A DNA stretch of 64,000 bases, from assembly GCF_009741925.1 (NCBI RefSeq), contig NZ_WPCC01000009.1, forward strand, positions 1 to 64,000, in the 5' to 3' direction. This DNA is from Natronomonas sp. CBA1123. GTDB taxonomy: Archaea; Halobacteriota; Halobacteria; Halobacteriales; Haloarculaceae. The translations under genes were made by a program, and so were the position numbers. The notes beneath the pieces are model-generated. The model did not search any database, had not been told where the DNA came from, and was given only the letters and a program-made list of their open reading frames with translations. Below are positions 1-8,467 of this stretch, one piece after another (positions within the stretch are counted from its first letter, which is position 1; each line of letters begins with the position of its first letter).

Positions 1-1005
1 GTTCTGGCCCTCGCCCGCGAACGCGATGGTGATGTGGTTGTCCGTCGCGCCTGGCCCTTTCAGAATCGTCGACGGATACAACATCGTCGCCTTCGACCCC
101 ATCGAACCGGAAATCCACTCCATCGTGGCGTCCTTCTCGGCGATAGCGCGTTTGGTGTTGAGGTTGTAGGTGTTCTTCGACCAGTTCTGGACGGTCGAGT
201 ACTGGACGTGGGCACCCTCCTTGACGAACACTTCCACGCCGCCGGAGTGGAGGTTGAACGCCGAATACTTCGGCGCCGAACAGCCCTCGATGTAGTGGAC
301 TTCGGAGTTCTCCTCGGCGATGATGAGGGTGTGCTCGAACTGGCCCATCCCCTCGCTATTCATCCGGAAGTACGCCTGTACCGGCATCTCGACGGTCACG
401 CCTTCAGGCACGTAGACGAACGAGCCGCCGGACCAGATGGCGCCGTGCAGCGCGGCGAACTTGTTGTCGCTCGGCGGCACACACTTCGTCATGAAGTACT
501 CACGGACGAGGTCTTCGTGCTCTTGGACAGCCTCATCCATGTTACAGAAAATGACACCCTTCTCTTCCCACTGCTCCTGCATGTTCTGGTAGACGACTTC
601 AGACTCGTACTGGGCACCGACGCCCGAGAGGGCGTTCTTCTCGGCTTCTGGAATACCGAGTTTGTCGAATGTATCCTTGATATCGTCCGGCAACTCTTCC
701 CAGTCGTCGACGCCTGCACGCACGTCGACGTCCGGCCGAATGTACGGAACGATTTCGTTGACGTCGACTTCCGAAAGGTCCGGTTGCCCAGGCCAGTCGG
801 TCGGCATCGGCATTTCTTGGAACTGTTCGAGGGCACGGAGACGCCGTTCGAGCATCCACTCCGGTTCGTCCTTGTCCTCGGAGATGATGCGGATGGTCTC
901 CTCGGTGAGACCCTTCTCGGTCTGGAAGGCGGAGTTCTCCTCCTTTTTAAAATCGAATCGCTCTTCAGAATCAGTCTCCCGAAGATGCTCTTGATCTGAG
1001 CTCAT
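1..1005 (-). CDS. sufB: Fe-S cluster assembly protein SufB (partial, 3' end outside window)
   Basis: N-terminal 335 codons of the SufB scaffold subunit, which with SufC and SufD builds Fe-S clusters in the cytoplasm. The start is the ATG at 1003-1005 (MSSDQEHLRE...). The protein has the SufB-type N-terminal helical region with a WPGQPDLSEVD-like stretch, then the start of the beta-helix core with GAIWSGGSFVYVP, YFRMNSEGMGQFEHTLI and the conserved EGCSAP segment. The C-terminal third lies beyond position 1. The close paralogue SufD lacks the long N-terminal part, so SufB is favoured. An AT-rich stretch at about 1040-1080 probably holds the promoter. Confidence 0.95.
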   Translation of the reverse strand, partial: MSSDQEHLRETDSEERFDFKKEENSAFQTEKGLTEETIRIISEDKDEPEWMLERRLRALEQFQEMPMPTDWPGQPDLSEVDVNEIVPYIRPDVDVRAGVDDWEELPDDIKDTFDKLGIPEAEKNALSGVGAQYESEVVYQNMQEQWEEKGVIFCNMDEAVQEHEDLVREYFMTKCVPPSDNKFAALHGAIWSGGSFVYVPEGVTVEMPVQAYFRMNSEGMGQFEHTLIIAEENSEVHYIEGCSAPKYSAFNLHSGGVEVFVKEGAHVQYSTVQNWSKNTYNLNTKRAIAEKDATMEWISGSMGSKATMLYPSTILKGPGATDNHITIAFAGEGQN

Positions 1006-1237
1006 CAATCTTGCTTCGTAGTATGAGAAAATAAGACTAGGGTAGACAAACCATATTTTGTAACTAAAATAGGTTTCATCTGCATCGCAAAGGAATATCT
1101 AGTGATTGCAAAAGCTTACCATCACGGTGAAAAGTACATCTTCAATCGTGTCTCACAGACCAGGGAACAGGTGGTGAATTCGACGTGTGCACAGCCCCCG
1201 TTTTCCGCCTCAGCAGCGGGGCGGTCGTACTGACCTT

Positions 1238-1327
1238 TCAAAAGGCCAACAGCGATGCCAGCAACCCGAGGACGAGTATCGCAACGCCAACCGAGTACAG
1301 CCACAGAAGAGCGCGCTGAAGAATCAT
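1238..1327 (-). CDS. possible 29-residue single-membrane-helix microprotein
   Basis: A 30-codon frame with ATG at 1325-1327 and TGA at 1238-1240 encodes an almost wholly hydrophobic peptide (LLWLYSVGVAILVLGLLASL core, preceded by MILQRA). It could form one membrane helix with a positively charged N-terminus. It lies just downstream of the histidine kinase on the same strand, in a gap (1006-1354) that otherwise shows no gene. An in-frame TAG five codons upstream of the ATG rules out a longer form. It could equally be the tail of a decayed membrane protein. No family is recognised. Confidence 0.3.
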   Translation of the reverse strand: MILQRALLWLYSVGVAILVLGLLASLLAF

Positions 1328-1354
1328 CGACAGTTGGCGAGGCTACCAGCCATC

Positions 1355-2881
1355 TCAGGCGTCTCGGAGGGTCTCGACACCGGTTATTTCGAACCGCGCG
1401 CCGCCGGCGTCGGCGTCGGTCGCGTGAACGGTCCACTCGTGGGCCTCGACGACCTGTCTTACGATAGCGAGGCCGAACCCGGTTCCCTCGGCGTCGGTCG
1501 TGTACCCCGACTCGAACAGACACTCGGGGTCGGTCGACCCGAATCCGGACCCGTCGTCTTCGACGTAGAACCCCTCCTCGAGGGAACCGACCTCGATGGT
1601 GAGTTCGTCTCCGGCACCGCCGGTCTCGCCGTCTCGACCCGTCGAGCCGTGTTCGACGGCGTTGCGGAACAGGTTGGTGAAGACGTCCTGCAACCGGTCG
1701 GCATCCGCATCGACGACGGCGGCATCGAGGTCGTCGTCGACGCGCAGTGTGGCCTCGGCTGTCGCCACGCTCTCCCACGCCTCGGCGGCGACCGCCGGCA
1801 CCGAGGCGGCAGTCGGGTCGCTGATGACCTCGCCCATTCGCGCGAGTGCGAGGAGGTCGTCTATCATACATCGCATCCGGTCGTGAGCCGAATCGACGCG
1901 CTCGAACGCAATCGAGTCGCCGGAGGCCTCGGCTTCCTCCAGCCACCCGTTGGCGATGCCGAGCGGGTTCCGCAGGTCGTGGGCCAACATGGACGCGAAC
2001 TCGTCCAGTCGGTCGACCTGCCGTTCGAGGTCGCGCTTGTAGGCGAGTTCGTCGGTGATGTCCCGCAGAATCACGATGTGTTCGGCGCAGGCGTCGGCCG
2101 CGGTACTGTCGTCGAGTGTCCCGCTGAGCCGACACTCGGCGTGGCGCGTGCCGTCCGCCGACTGGTAGGTGATGGTTCGTCGGTCGTCGGCGGCGTCGGC
2201 CACGGCAGTCATCGCGTCGACTGCGGCGTCGTCGAACGCCTCGAACTCGTCGAGTCGTCGACCGTTGGCCGCCTCCCTCGATATACCGAGGAACTCCCGG
2301 AAGGCGGCGTTGGAGTCGGTGGCCGTGCCGTCGGCGGTGACGACCAACGCCGGGTCCGGGCCGGTCTCGAACAGCGTCCGGAACCGGTCTTCGCGTTCGG
2401 CCACCGCCCGGGAGAGCCGTCGTCGGTCCAACAGCCCACTGATTCGGGCCTCGAGAACCGCCTTCTGAGTCGGCATCGAGACGACATCGTCGACCCGTTC
2501 GTGGACATCGGGGACGGTACTTGTCGTCTCGGGGACGAACAGCAACACGGGCTGGAACGACCGCCGGAGGTCGCTCTTGTAGTCGGTGAGCCACTGTTCG
2601 TGTCTCGCGTACGACGCGCCGTCGAGAATCAGGAGGTCGATGTTGTCGGCTGCCTTCGTCGGCGAGACGTCCGCGAGTCGAAGCGTCACGACGTCGTACG
2701 TCCGGGCGAGCCACTCGCTCAGCAGCGTTCGGTTTCGCTCGTCGACCATGGCGATGCCGATTCGCGGGACGTACTCGCCAGACCGCGGTTCAGTCGTCTC
2801 GCCAGCAGGCGCTCGCGCGCTCGTGTCCCCACCCCTCTCGCCGGGAGTCCCGTCCCCCCGGCCGATTTCCGTTTCACTCAT
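1355..2881 (-). CDS. PAS domain sensor histidine kinase
   Basis: A 508-residue soluble sensor kinase. Order: a receiver-like or response-regulator-derived domain (about residues 35-150, with IDLLILDGAS), a PAS domain (about 160-275, PALVVTADGTATDSNAAFREFLG), a HisKA dimerisation helix with the phospho-accepting His in MLAHDLRNPLG near residue 300, and a HATPase_c domain with N box NLFRNAVEH, G1 VEDDGSGFG and G2 GTGFGLAIV. No membrane helix is seen, so it should sense a cytoplasmic signal. The start is placed at ATG 2879-2881 (MSETEIGRG) because the 40 codons upstream are low-complexity and Pro-rich. No partner regulator is adjacent, typical of haloarchaeal orphan kinases. Confidence 0.88.
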   Translation of the reverse strand: MSETEIGRGDGTPGERGGDTSARAPAGETTEPRSGEYVPRIGIAMVDERNRTLLSEWLARTYDVVTLRLADVSPTKAADNIDLLILDGASYARHEQWLTDYKSDLRRSFQPVLLFVPETTSTVPDVHERVDDVVSMPTQKAVLEARISGLLDRRRLSRAVAEREDRFRTLFETGPDPALVVTADGTATDSNAAFREFLGISREAANGRRLDEFEAFDDAAVDAMTAVADAADDRRTITYQSADGTRHAECRLSGTLDDSTAADACAEHIVILRDITDELAYKRDLERQVDRLDEFASMLAHDLRNPLGIANGWLEEAEASGDSIAFERVDSAHDRMRCMIDDLLALARMGEVISDPTAASVPAVAAEAWESVATAEATLRVDDDLDAAVVDADADRLQDVFTNLFRNAVEHGSTGRDGETGGAGDELTIEVGSLEEGFYVEDDGSGFGSTDPECLFESGYTTDAEGTGFGLAIVRQVVEAHEWTVHATDADAGGARFEITGVETLRDA

Positions 2882-3103
2882 CTGTTCGTACGCGAACGGA
2901 GGTGCTCTCGGCGGATACCGATGGCCACTAAATTGATGCCACCACGTCGAAGGTGGGGCTTTGTATATAGGTGGTGGCGTCGAAGGGCTCCGAGGAAGCA
3001 CTACTGTGTTGCGGTCAGTGTGGAGATAGCGTCAGCTACGGGGGTGTAACCGTCCAAAGAATCGAGATTGTTGTCCGTCGCTTACAGCGACGGGTGTGTC
3101 TTA

Positions 3104-3310
3104 TTACTGCCGAACGACGTTCGCTGCGCGAGGCCCCTTGGGCGAGGACTCGATGTCGAACTCGACCTCAGTACCTTCCGTGAGGTCTTCGCCGCCGACA
3201 TCCTCCATGTGGAAGAACACGTCTTCGTCGTCGTCGAGGTCGCCGTCGTCAGTCGAGATGAAACCGTAGCCGCCTGTGTCGTTGAAGAAATCAACCTTAC
3301 CGTTTGCCAT
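3104..3310 (-). CDS. cspA: cold-shock domain protein
   Basis: A 68-residue CspA-like OB-fold protein. The RNP-1-like motif GGYGFIST and RNP-2-like DVFFHMEDV are both present, ending in GPRAANVV as in other haloarchaeal Csp proteins. It binds single-stranded RNA or DNA and acts as an RNA chaperone in the cytoplasm. The start is ATG 3308-3310 (MANGKVDFF), three codons inside the longest frame. A TATA-like GGGTTATCC lies about 30-45 nt upstream. It stands alone between two signalling genes on the same strand. Confidence 0.93.
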   Translation of the reverse strand: MANGKVDFFNDTGGYGFISTDDGDLDDDEDVFFHMEDVGGEDLTEGTEVEFDIESSPKGPRAANVVRQ

Positions 3311-3402
3311 TACAAACAAATGGAGAGTTCAGTTACGGATAACCCTTCCGAGGGTCGAGGTACCACGACTCTTCACCGACGTTCGTCCGTATCGCGAACC
3401 GT

Positions 3403-5859
3403 TTACTCAACGGTTCGGTCCTCGTAGAGCAACTCCAGCAGGTTTCGCTGGCTTGCTCGGAGGTGGTCGCTGAACGTTGGTTGTGAGATGCCGATGGACT
3501 CGGCGATTTCGCCCCCCGTCCGTCGGCGAGGCTTCTCGAAGTACCCGCTGAAGTACGCCGTTTCGAGGATTTCCCGTTGCCGGTCGGTGAGGCGGTTCTC
3601 GACGGTCGTCAGGAACGTCTGCCGGGGGCGGACGCTCCGTTCGTGGTCGCGTCGGCTGCGCAGTTCAACGTCGCCGAACTCCGCGGCCAGCATCTCGATG
3701 AACCGCCTGACATCGGCGCCCGCTGGCAGTTCGACGACGAGTCGCCCACTGTCGTGAGACAGCGTAAGCGAACGAGGGACGGCGCCGTGGTCGATGAGCC
3801 AGAACACGACGTTGTCATCGGCGACGACACACTCGACGGTACAGGCATCCTCGCGTCGGCCAAGCAGTTGGACGCTGTGAACCGTTCGGGTTCGCTCAGT
3901 GAAGGCCTCGACGGCGTCCGGCGAGACGCCCTCGAACGTCGAGATAATCCGGTAGGTGTCTTCCTCCGCGGGAATGGTCGCCTCGAGTTCGAAGGTGCGT
4001 CCCGACTCCGCTTCGAGGAACTCGACGAGCGGATACGCCGAGGCCTCCCACTGCAGTTCCAACTCCAGTTCGACGACCGAATCGCTCACGAGCGCCCGTT
4101 TGCTCTCGATGGCGTTGATGGCGTGAGCGACGAGGTCGCTCAACTCCTCGAGAACCTCTCGTTCGTCGTCGTCGAACACCTCCGGCTGCGTCGAGTAGAT
4201 GTTGAGAATGCCGTAGAGGCTGTCGCGATACACCAACGGTAGCGAGATGCCCGCCCGATAGCCACGTTCGAGTGCGGCCTCACGCCACGGTTCGAACGGC
4301 GGGTCGGTGAGGGTGTCGTCCACCACCTGTGACTCGTGGGTCCGAATCGCTCGGCCCGCCGGACCCTGTCCCGTCTCGCTGTCGTCGGCCGAAATCGAAA
4401 CCGCATCGAGATAGCCCCGTTCGTCGCCAGCGGACGCCCGCGGCCGGACCGCTCCCGTCGACGGTTCGTGCTCGCCGACCCACGCGAGCGTGTAGAGGTC
4501 GGTGTCGACGAGTTCCCGACAGACGGCCGTCTCGATTTCCGCCCGCGTCGATGCCCCGACCAAGCCCTTGGCGACGTTGCGGACGACGCTGTTTATTCGT
4601 TCGAGTCGACCGAGTCGCTCGTTTTGCTCCGCCAGCAGCGTCTCACGCTGGCTGAGAAGCGACTCCCGCTCGATGCGGTCGAACATCGCCCGCAGGTTCT
4701 CGGTGAGGATTTCGACGAAGTCGCACTCCCCGGCGTCGGCACCGACGACGAGGACGCCGTGGCGACCCAGCGGTTCGAGATACACCTGTTCGACGGGTGC
4801 CTCCCCCTCGAGTATTCCGTCTCCGGGATTCTCGACGACGTTCGCGTCGCCCGAGAGGAACACCTCCCACGCGAGGCCCCCGTCCTTCGGGAGGAGTGCC
4901 GCGTTGTCGAGGTGCGTTTGAGCGCCCGCCGTTTGTGAAACCGGTCGTAACTCCCCGGTCTCCTCGTCGAGAAACAAAACCGCAGTGACTGGGAGGTTCA
5001 GTTCCGCTTCGGCCGCACCGACGAGGCTCTCGGCAATCGACGCCTTCGTTTCGCTTTCGATCCACTCCGCGAGGAGTTCGTTGAGGCGTTCGAGTCGCCG
5101 TTCCTGGGTCCGCAGCGCCGTCACGTCGACGGCGACGGCCTGTCCGATTCGCTCACCCTGAAAGCGACCCGGCGCCGTGGCGATGCGGACGTGTCGAATC
5201 TCCCCGTCGTCGCGAACGAGGCGCATGTACGTCGGGCCGGTCGCTATTTCCTCCGTGACGATTTCGGCGAGTTCGGATTCGGCGATTTCCTGATCCTCGG
5301 GGTGGATGAACTCGAATATCGACCGGCCGATGAGCTCCGACCGACTCGAAAGTCCGAGCAACTCGACGACGGCGTCGTTGCCCCAGAGCGTGGTTCCGTC
5401 CTCGTCGAAGATGTTTATCGGCGCCGGCGACGTCTGGATGAGGTTCCGATACCGGCCGGTCTCCTCGTCGGGGGAGTCACGCTCGGCCAGACACGCCTCC
5501 AGTCGACTGACGAGTACCGCCGGCGATTGGTCGCTCCCGACGTAGCCGCTTGCGCCTTCCGCGAGAGCTTTACCGGCGATTCGCTCCGAACCGTCCGCCG
5601 GAGACAGCACCACCGGGAGGGTCGCGAACCGTTCCCGAACCGACTGAACGAGGTCGACACCGGTCGATTCGGGGAGTTCGTACGCAGTAACGACTGCATC
5701 GACCGACCCCTCCGCGATGGCGTCGAGACACGCCGCGGCGGTGTCGGCGGACTCGACATCGAACCCCACCTCCGAAAGCGCCGCCCGCGTGGACGAACGC
5801 TGGTCTTCTGGACCGCCAACGAAGACGAGACGAGGTGACCTAGTGTGAGTATTAGTCAC
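3403..5859 (-). CDS. bacterio-opsin activator-like regulator (receiver-PAS-GAF-GAF-HTH_10)
   Basis: An 818-residue one-component transcription regulator of the Bat type. Order: receiver-like domain (about 10-125), PAS (about 135-250, PAPINIFDEDGTTLWGND), GAF-like region (about 270-420), a second GAF (about 440-590, SLPLVYRDSLYGILNIYS), a Bat-associated domain (about 600-745) and a C-terminal HTH_10 (LTDRQREILETAYFSGYFE then GGEIAESIGISQPTFSDHLR). The receiver is degenerate: where the phospho-acceptor Asp is expected the sequence reads VVTAYELP, so Ala replaces Asp. It therefore probably senses through PAS/GAF rather than phosphotransfer. It is one candidate for the regulator of the palindrome regulon described in the findings, but nothing in the sequence links them directly. 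Confidence 0.9.
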   Translation of the reverse strand: MTNTHTRSPRLVFVGGPEDQRSSTRAALSEVGFDVESADTAAACLDAIAEGSVDAVVTAYELPESTGVDLVQSVRERFATLPVVLSPADGSERIAGKALAEGASGYVGSDQSPAVLVSRLEACLAERDSPDEETGRYRNLIQTSPAPINIFDEDGTTLWGNDAVVELLGLSSRSELIGRSIFEFIHPEDQEIAESELAEIVTEEIATGPTYMRLVRDDGEIRHVRIATAPGRFQGERIGQAVAVDVTALRTQERRLERLNELLAEWIESETKASIAESLVGAAEAELNLPVTAVLFLDEETGELRPVSQTAGAQTHLDNAALLPKDGGLAWEVFLSGDANVVENPGDGILEGEAPVEQVYLEPLGRHGVLVVGADAGECDFVEILTENLRAMFDRIERESLLSQRETLLAEQNERLGRLERINSVVRNVAKGLVGASTRAEIETAVCRELVDTDLYTLAWVGEHEPSTGAVRPRASAGDERGYLDAVSISADDSETGQGPAGRAIRTHESQVVDDTLTDPPFEPWREAALERGYRAGISLPLVYRDSLYGILNIYSTQPEVFDDDEREVLEELSDLVAHAINAIESKRALVSDSVVELELELQWEASAYPLVEFLEAESGRTFELEATIPAEEDTYRIISTFEGVSPDAVEAFTERTRTVHSVQLLGRREDACTVECVVADDNVVFWLIDHGAVPRSLTLSHDSGRLVVELPAGADVRRFIEMLAAEFGDVELRSRRDHERSVRPRQTFLTTVENRLTDRQREILETAYFSGYFEKPRRRTGGEIAESIGISQPTFSDHLRASQRNLLELLYEDRTVE

Positions 5860-6006
5860 AAATATCTCTCTTAAAGATGTTGTGTGGCTGTCGTTATATT
5901 AATTATGGGCAGTTGGGAGAGCCAGTCACCCACCACTGGCAGCGAGTCAATAGTCGTGATTTCGGCGTCGGAGAGGGCTCAGAGCGGGTGACAGCGAAAT
6001 CAGGCC

Positions 6007-6072
6007 CTATCGAACGGCGGGCAGTCGGTTCCTCCATGCGGCATACAGCACCTCGCCGACGTCCACAGTATT
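6007..6072 (-). pseudogene. C-terminal relic of a PQQ-repeat protein
   Basis: Read on the minus strand this gives VDVGEVLYAAWRNRLPAVR followed by TAG at 6007-6009. It matches the last residues of the intact PQQ-repeat lipoprotein at 16972-18258 (...VDDTLYAAWGNRLLAFR, stop), and the DNA is visibly similar as well. Upstream codons run into a stop, so only about 20 codons of a paralogue survive. The rest of the 347-bp gap 5860-6206 has no supported gene; it also holds a promoter-like stretch for the DUF389 gene. Confidence 0.55.
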
Positions 6073-6138
6073 CTGTCTCTACAGCCTCGTACCAAGCGCC
6101 CTAACGACCCCAGATTCGGCTTAGAACGGTCACCATCC

Positions 6139-6155
6139 TTCGATATCGGTAGGAG
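6139..6155 (+). promoter_or_regulatory. degenerate copy of the TTCCYAC-N3-GTRGGAA palindrome before DUF389
   Basis: TTCGATA-TCG-GTAGGAG matches the proposed operator at 10 of 14 arm positions. It ends 51 nt before the DUF389 start and about 25 bp upstream of a TATA-like TTTATC at about 6177. The right arm is good and the left arm is poor, so this is the weakest listed copy. Confidence 0.3.
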
Positions 6156-6206
6156 GCACCACCGGACGGGAGACCATTTATCGGGTACGGGTGAGTTGTA
6201 GCACCC

Positions 6207-7508
6207 ATGGCTCGGCTCGTTTTTGTGACTGTCCCCGTCGGGAAGCAGGACGCTGTTCTCGATGTTCTGGACGATGAAGACATTAGTTATACGCTCACTG
6301 ATGAGACGAGCAACCGTGAATACACGTGTGCCGTTCATTTCCCGCTCCCGACGAACGCTGTCGAACCCGTTCTGGAGCGTCTCCGGGAGACGGGCATAAA
6401 CGACGACGCGATTACGGTGACGGTCGAGACACAAACCGTTGTTTCACGCGATTACGACGAACTCGAGGAACGGTTCACGGAAGACGAAGAGAGTCCGGAG
6501 CAGATTGCCCGCGAAGAACTCCAAAGTGCTGCTGAGGAACTCGTCCCAGTGTCCATGCCAATATATGCTGGCATGACGATCGTGAGTGCGATCATTGCGA
6601 CGGCAGGATTGCTTCTGGATTCTGCTGCGGTCGTCGTCGGGTCGATGGTAATCGCACCGCTCATTGGCCCCGCAATGGCTACAAGCGTTGGCACGGTCTT
6701 CCGGGACCGCGACCTCTTTAGAGACGGTGTCAAGCTGCAAATCATCGGGGCGATCCTCACAATAGCGAGTGCCGCTCTTTTCGCGATTCTCATCAGAACA
6801 GGGAATCTCGTCCCACCTGGATTAGATATTCTGTCTATCTCGCAAATCCGAGAACGATTTCGGCCGGATGTTCTGTCACTCGTGGTTGCCCTCGGGTCCG
6901 GTGTCGCTGGCGTGATTAGCCTTGCTTCGGGCCTCTCATCGGCCCTCGTTGGCGTCATGATCGCAGTAGCACTCGTCCCACCCGCAGCGACAGTCGGTAT
7001 CGCCATTGCGTGGGGGAATACAGCACTCGCCGTGGGCTCCAGCGTGTTGCTCCTCGTTAACGTTTTGTCGATCAATCTCGCCGCACTCCTTGTACTCTGG
7101 TATATGGGATACCGGCCTGAGAGTTGGTTCCGTATGGAGCAGACCAGAAAGACGTTCGCCAAGCGCGTCGGCGTTCTCCTGATTAGCATTCTGATCCTTT
7201 CTGCATTCCTCGGAACTGTTACGCTCTCCTCGTATCAGACTGCCACTTCCGAGCAATCGATTCAAAATGATATCCAGTCGATTCTCGATGAACCGGGTTA
7301 TTCAGAGTTCGTTCTACTCGAGGTCCAGTTCGAATATTCGGAGAATCTCATCGCCCAGCGCCCCTCCAAGGTAACTATCTTGGTCGGTGCTCCTCGAGGA
7401 GAAGCCCCGCCAGAACTGGGTAATCGATTGAACACCCGTATCGATGAGCTTGCAGGTCGCAACGTAGCTGTACAGGTTCGATACCTGACCGTTCAAGAAC
7501 CAGGGTAG
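6207..7508 (+). CDS. DUF389 / TIGR00341 family membrane protein
   Basis: A 433-residue membrane protein. An N-terminal cytoplasmic ACT-like region (residues 1-95, MARLVFVTVPVGKQDAVLDVL) precedes about six membrane helices from about residue 115 to 340, including the family signature GSMVIAPLIGPAMA and VSLASGLSSALVGVMIAVALVPP-like segments. A soluble C-terminal domain of about 85 residues follows. The transported substrate or role of the family is unknown. The TATA-like TTTATC about 25 nt before the ATG suggests a nearly leaderless transcript. It is followed by a UspA gene on the same strand, and a weak copy of the palindrome lies upstream. Confidence 0.88.
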   Translation: MARLVFVTVPVGKQDAVLDVLDDEDISYTLTDETSNREYTCAVHFPLPTNAVEPVLERLRETGINDDAITVTVETQTVVSRDYDELEERFTEDEESPEQIAREELQSAAEELVPVSMPIYAGMTIVSAIIATAGLLLDSAAVVVGSMVIAPLIGPAMATSVGTVFRDRDLFRDGVKLQIIGAILTIASAALFAILIRTGNLVPPGLDILSISQIRERFRPDVLSLVVALGSGVAGVISLASGLSSALVGVMIAVALVPPAATVGIAIAWGNTALAVGSSVLLLVNVLSINLAALLVLWYMGYRPESWFRMEQTRKTFAKRVGVLLISILILSAFLGTVTLSSYQTATSEQSIQNDIQSILDEPGYSEFVLLEVQFEYSENLIAQRPSKVTILVGAPRGEAPPELGNRLNTRIDELAGRNVAVQVRYLTVQEPG

Positions 7509-7563
7509 GGGGAGGGGAACCGTTTATCGCAACAACGTCCAATAGCCCAGTTAAATACCAGTC

Positions 7564-8415
7564 ATGTTCCAACGCATTCTACTACCGACTGACGGCAGTG
7601 AAGCCTCGTCGAATGCAGCTGAAGCAGCTGTTTCACTCGCCGATCAGTTCGACGCGGAACTACACGTTATTCACGTCCTTGAACCCGACCAAACCGCCAC
7701 TGGTACTGGTGGTGACAATACCACCGCCCGAGATGGCGAGGAAGCAGTACAAGCGGCTATCGAATTGGCTGCCTCTTCTGATGTCGAGGCTACGAAGGTG
7801 GTCATTGAAAAAACAAAGTCGATTCATCAAGAGATTCTCACCTACACTGACGAGCATAGTATCGACTGTATCGTGCTGGGAACCCAGGGCAGGAGTGGAC
7901 TCAGCCGGATTCTCCTCGGAAGCGTTGCCGAACAGACCCTACGCGAGTCTCCCGTACCAGTTATGACTGTTCACGAGGAGACAGTTATCGATCCGGACAT
8001 CAGCTCAATACTCGTTCCCACCGATGGCAGCGAGTGTGCACAGACTGCTGTTGATCAAGCGGGTAAACTGGCGAGGTCGGTCGACGGGACACTGCACGTC
8101 ATCTACGTCGTCGAGACGGGACAAGTAATCAACGGCGATAGAGTCCGAAGACTACGAGAAGCGCTCGAGGAAATCGGTGAGAAGGCACTCGACCTCGCCC
8201 TCGAGCAGGTCCAATCGTCGACGTACTTGCCGACTGAAACTTCGATGCTGAATGGTCCGCCCTATCTTGAGATTGCCAGATATGCGGCGGAGCACGATGT
8301 CGATTGTATCGTAATGGGGACTCACGGCCAAAAGGGCATACGTCGGTTCGTCCTCGGTAGTACTACCGAACGTGTTATTCGCCGTGTTGATGTACCCGTC
8401 ATCTCAGTGAAGTAG
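7564..8415 (+). CDS. tandem universal stress protein (UspA x2)
   Basis: A 283-residue protein of two UspA domains (about 1-142 and 148-283), the pseudo-dimer form common in haloarchaea. Both halves keep the ATP-binding motif G-x2-G-x9-GS: GTQGRSGLSRILLGSVAE in the first and GTHGQKGIRRFVLGSTTE in the second. Known relatives bind ATP and respond to starvation, oxygen limitation or ion stress. It sits 55 nt after DUF389 on the same strand with its own TATA-like TTTATC at about 7523, so it may have its own promoter. Confidence 0.93.
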   Translation: MFQRILLPTDGSEASSNAAEAAVSLADQFDAELHVIHVLEPDQTATGTGGDNTTARDGEEAVQAAIELAASSDVEATKVVIEKTKSIHQEILTYTDEHSIDCIVLGTQGRSGLSRILLGSVAEQTLRESPVPVMTVHEETVIDPDISSILVPTDGSECAQTAVDQAGKLARSVDGTLHVIYVVETGQVINGDRVRRLREALEEIGEKALDLALEQVQSSTYLPTETSMLNGPPYLEIARYAAEHDVDCIVMGTHGQKGIRRFVLGSTTERVIRRVDVPVISVK

Positions 8416-8467
8416 GTTTGTCAATACAGACTCCCGAAGGCCACAGGCATCCGAACGTCCGCTAAAG

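Noticed and set aside
1122-2714. A 530-residue Arg-rich open frame on the minus strand
   Set aside because: It is the shadow frame of the histidine kinase; composition is Arg/Pro-rich and no motif appears, as is usual in high-GC DNA.
5877-6434. Short open frames on both strands before DUF389
   Set aside because: They have no motifs, overlap the DUF389 gene or run through the PQQ relic, and have unbiased composition.
7503-7520. A palindrome copy before the tandem UspA gene
   Set aside because: Only a G-rich right arm (AGGGGAA) is visible; the left arm is absent, so it is not counted.
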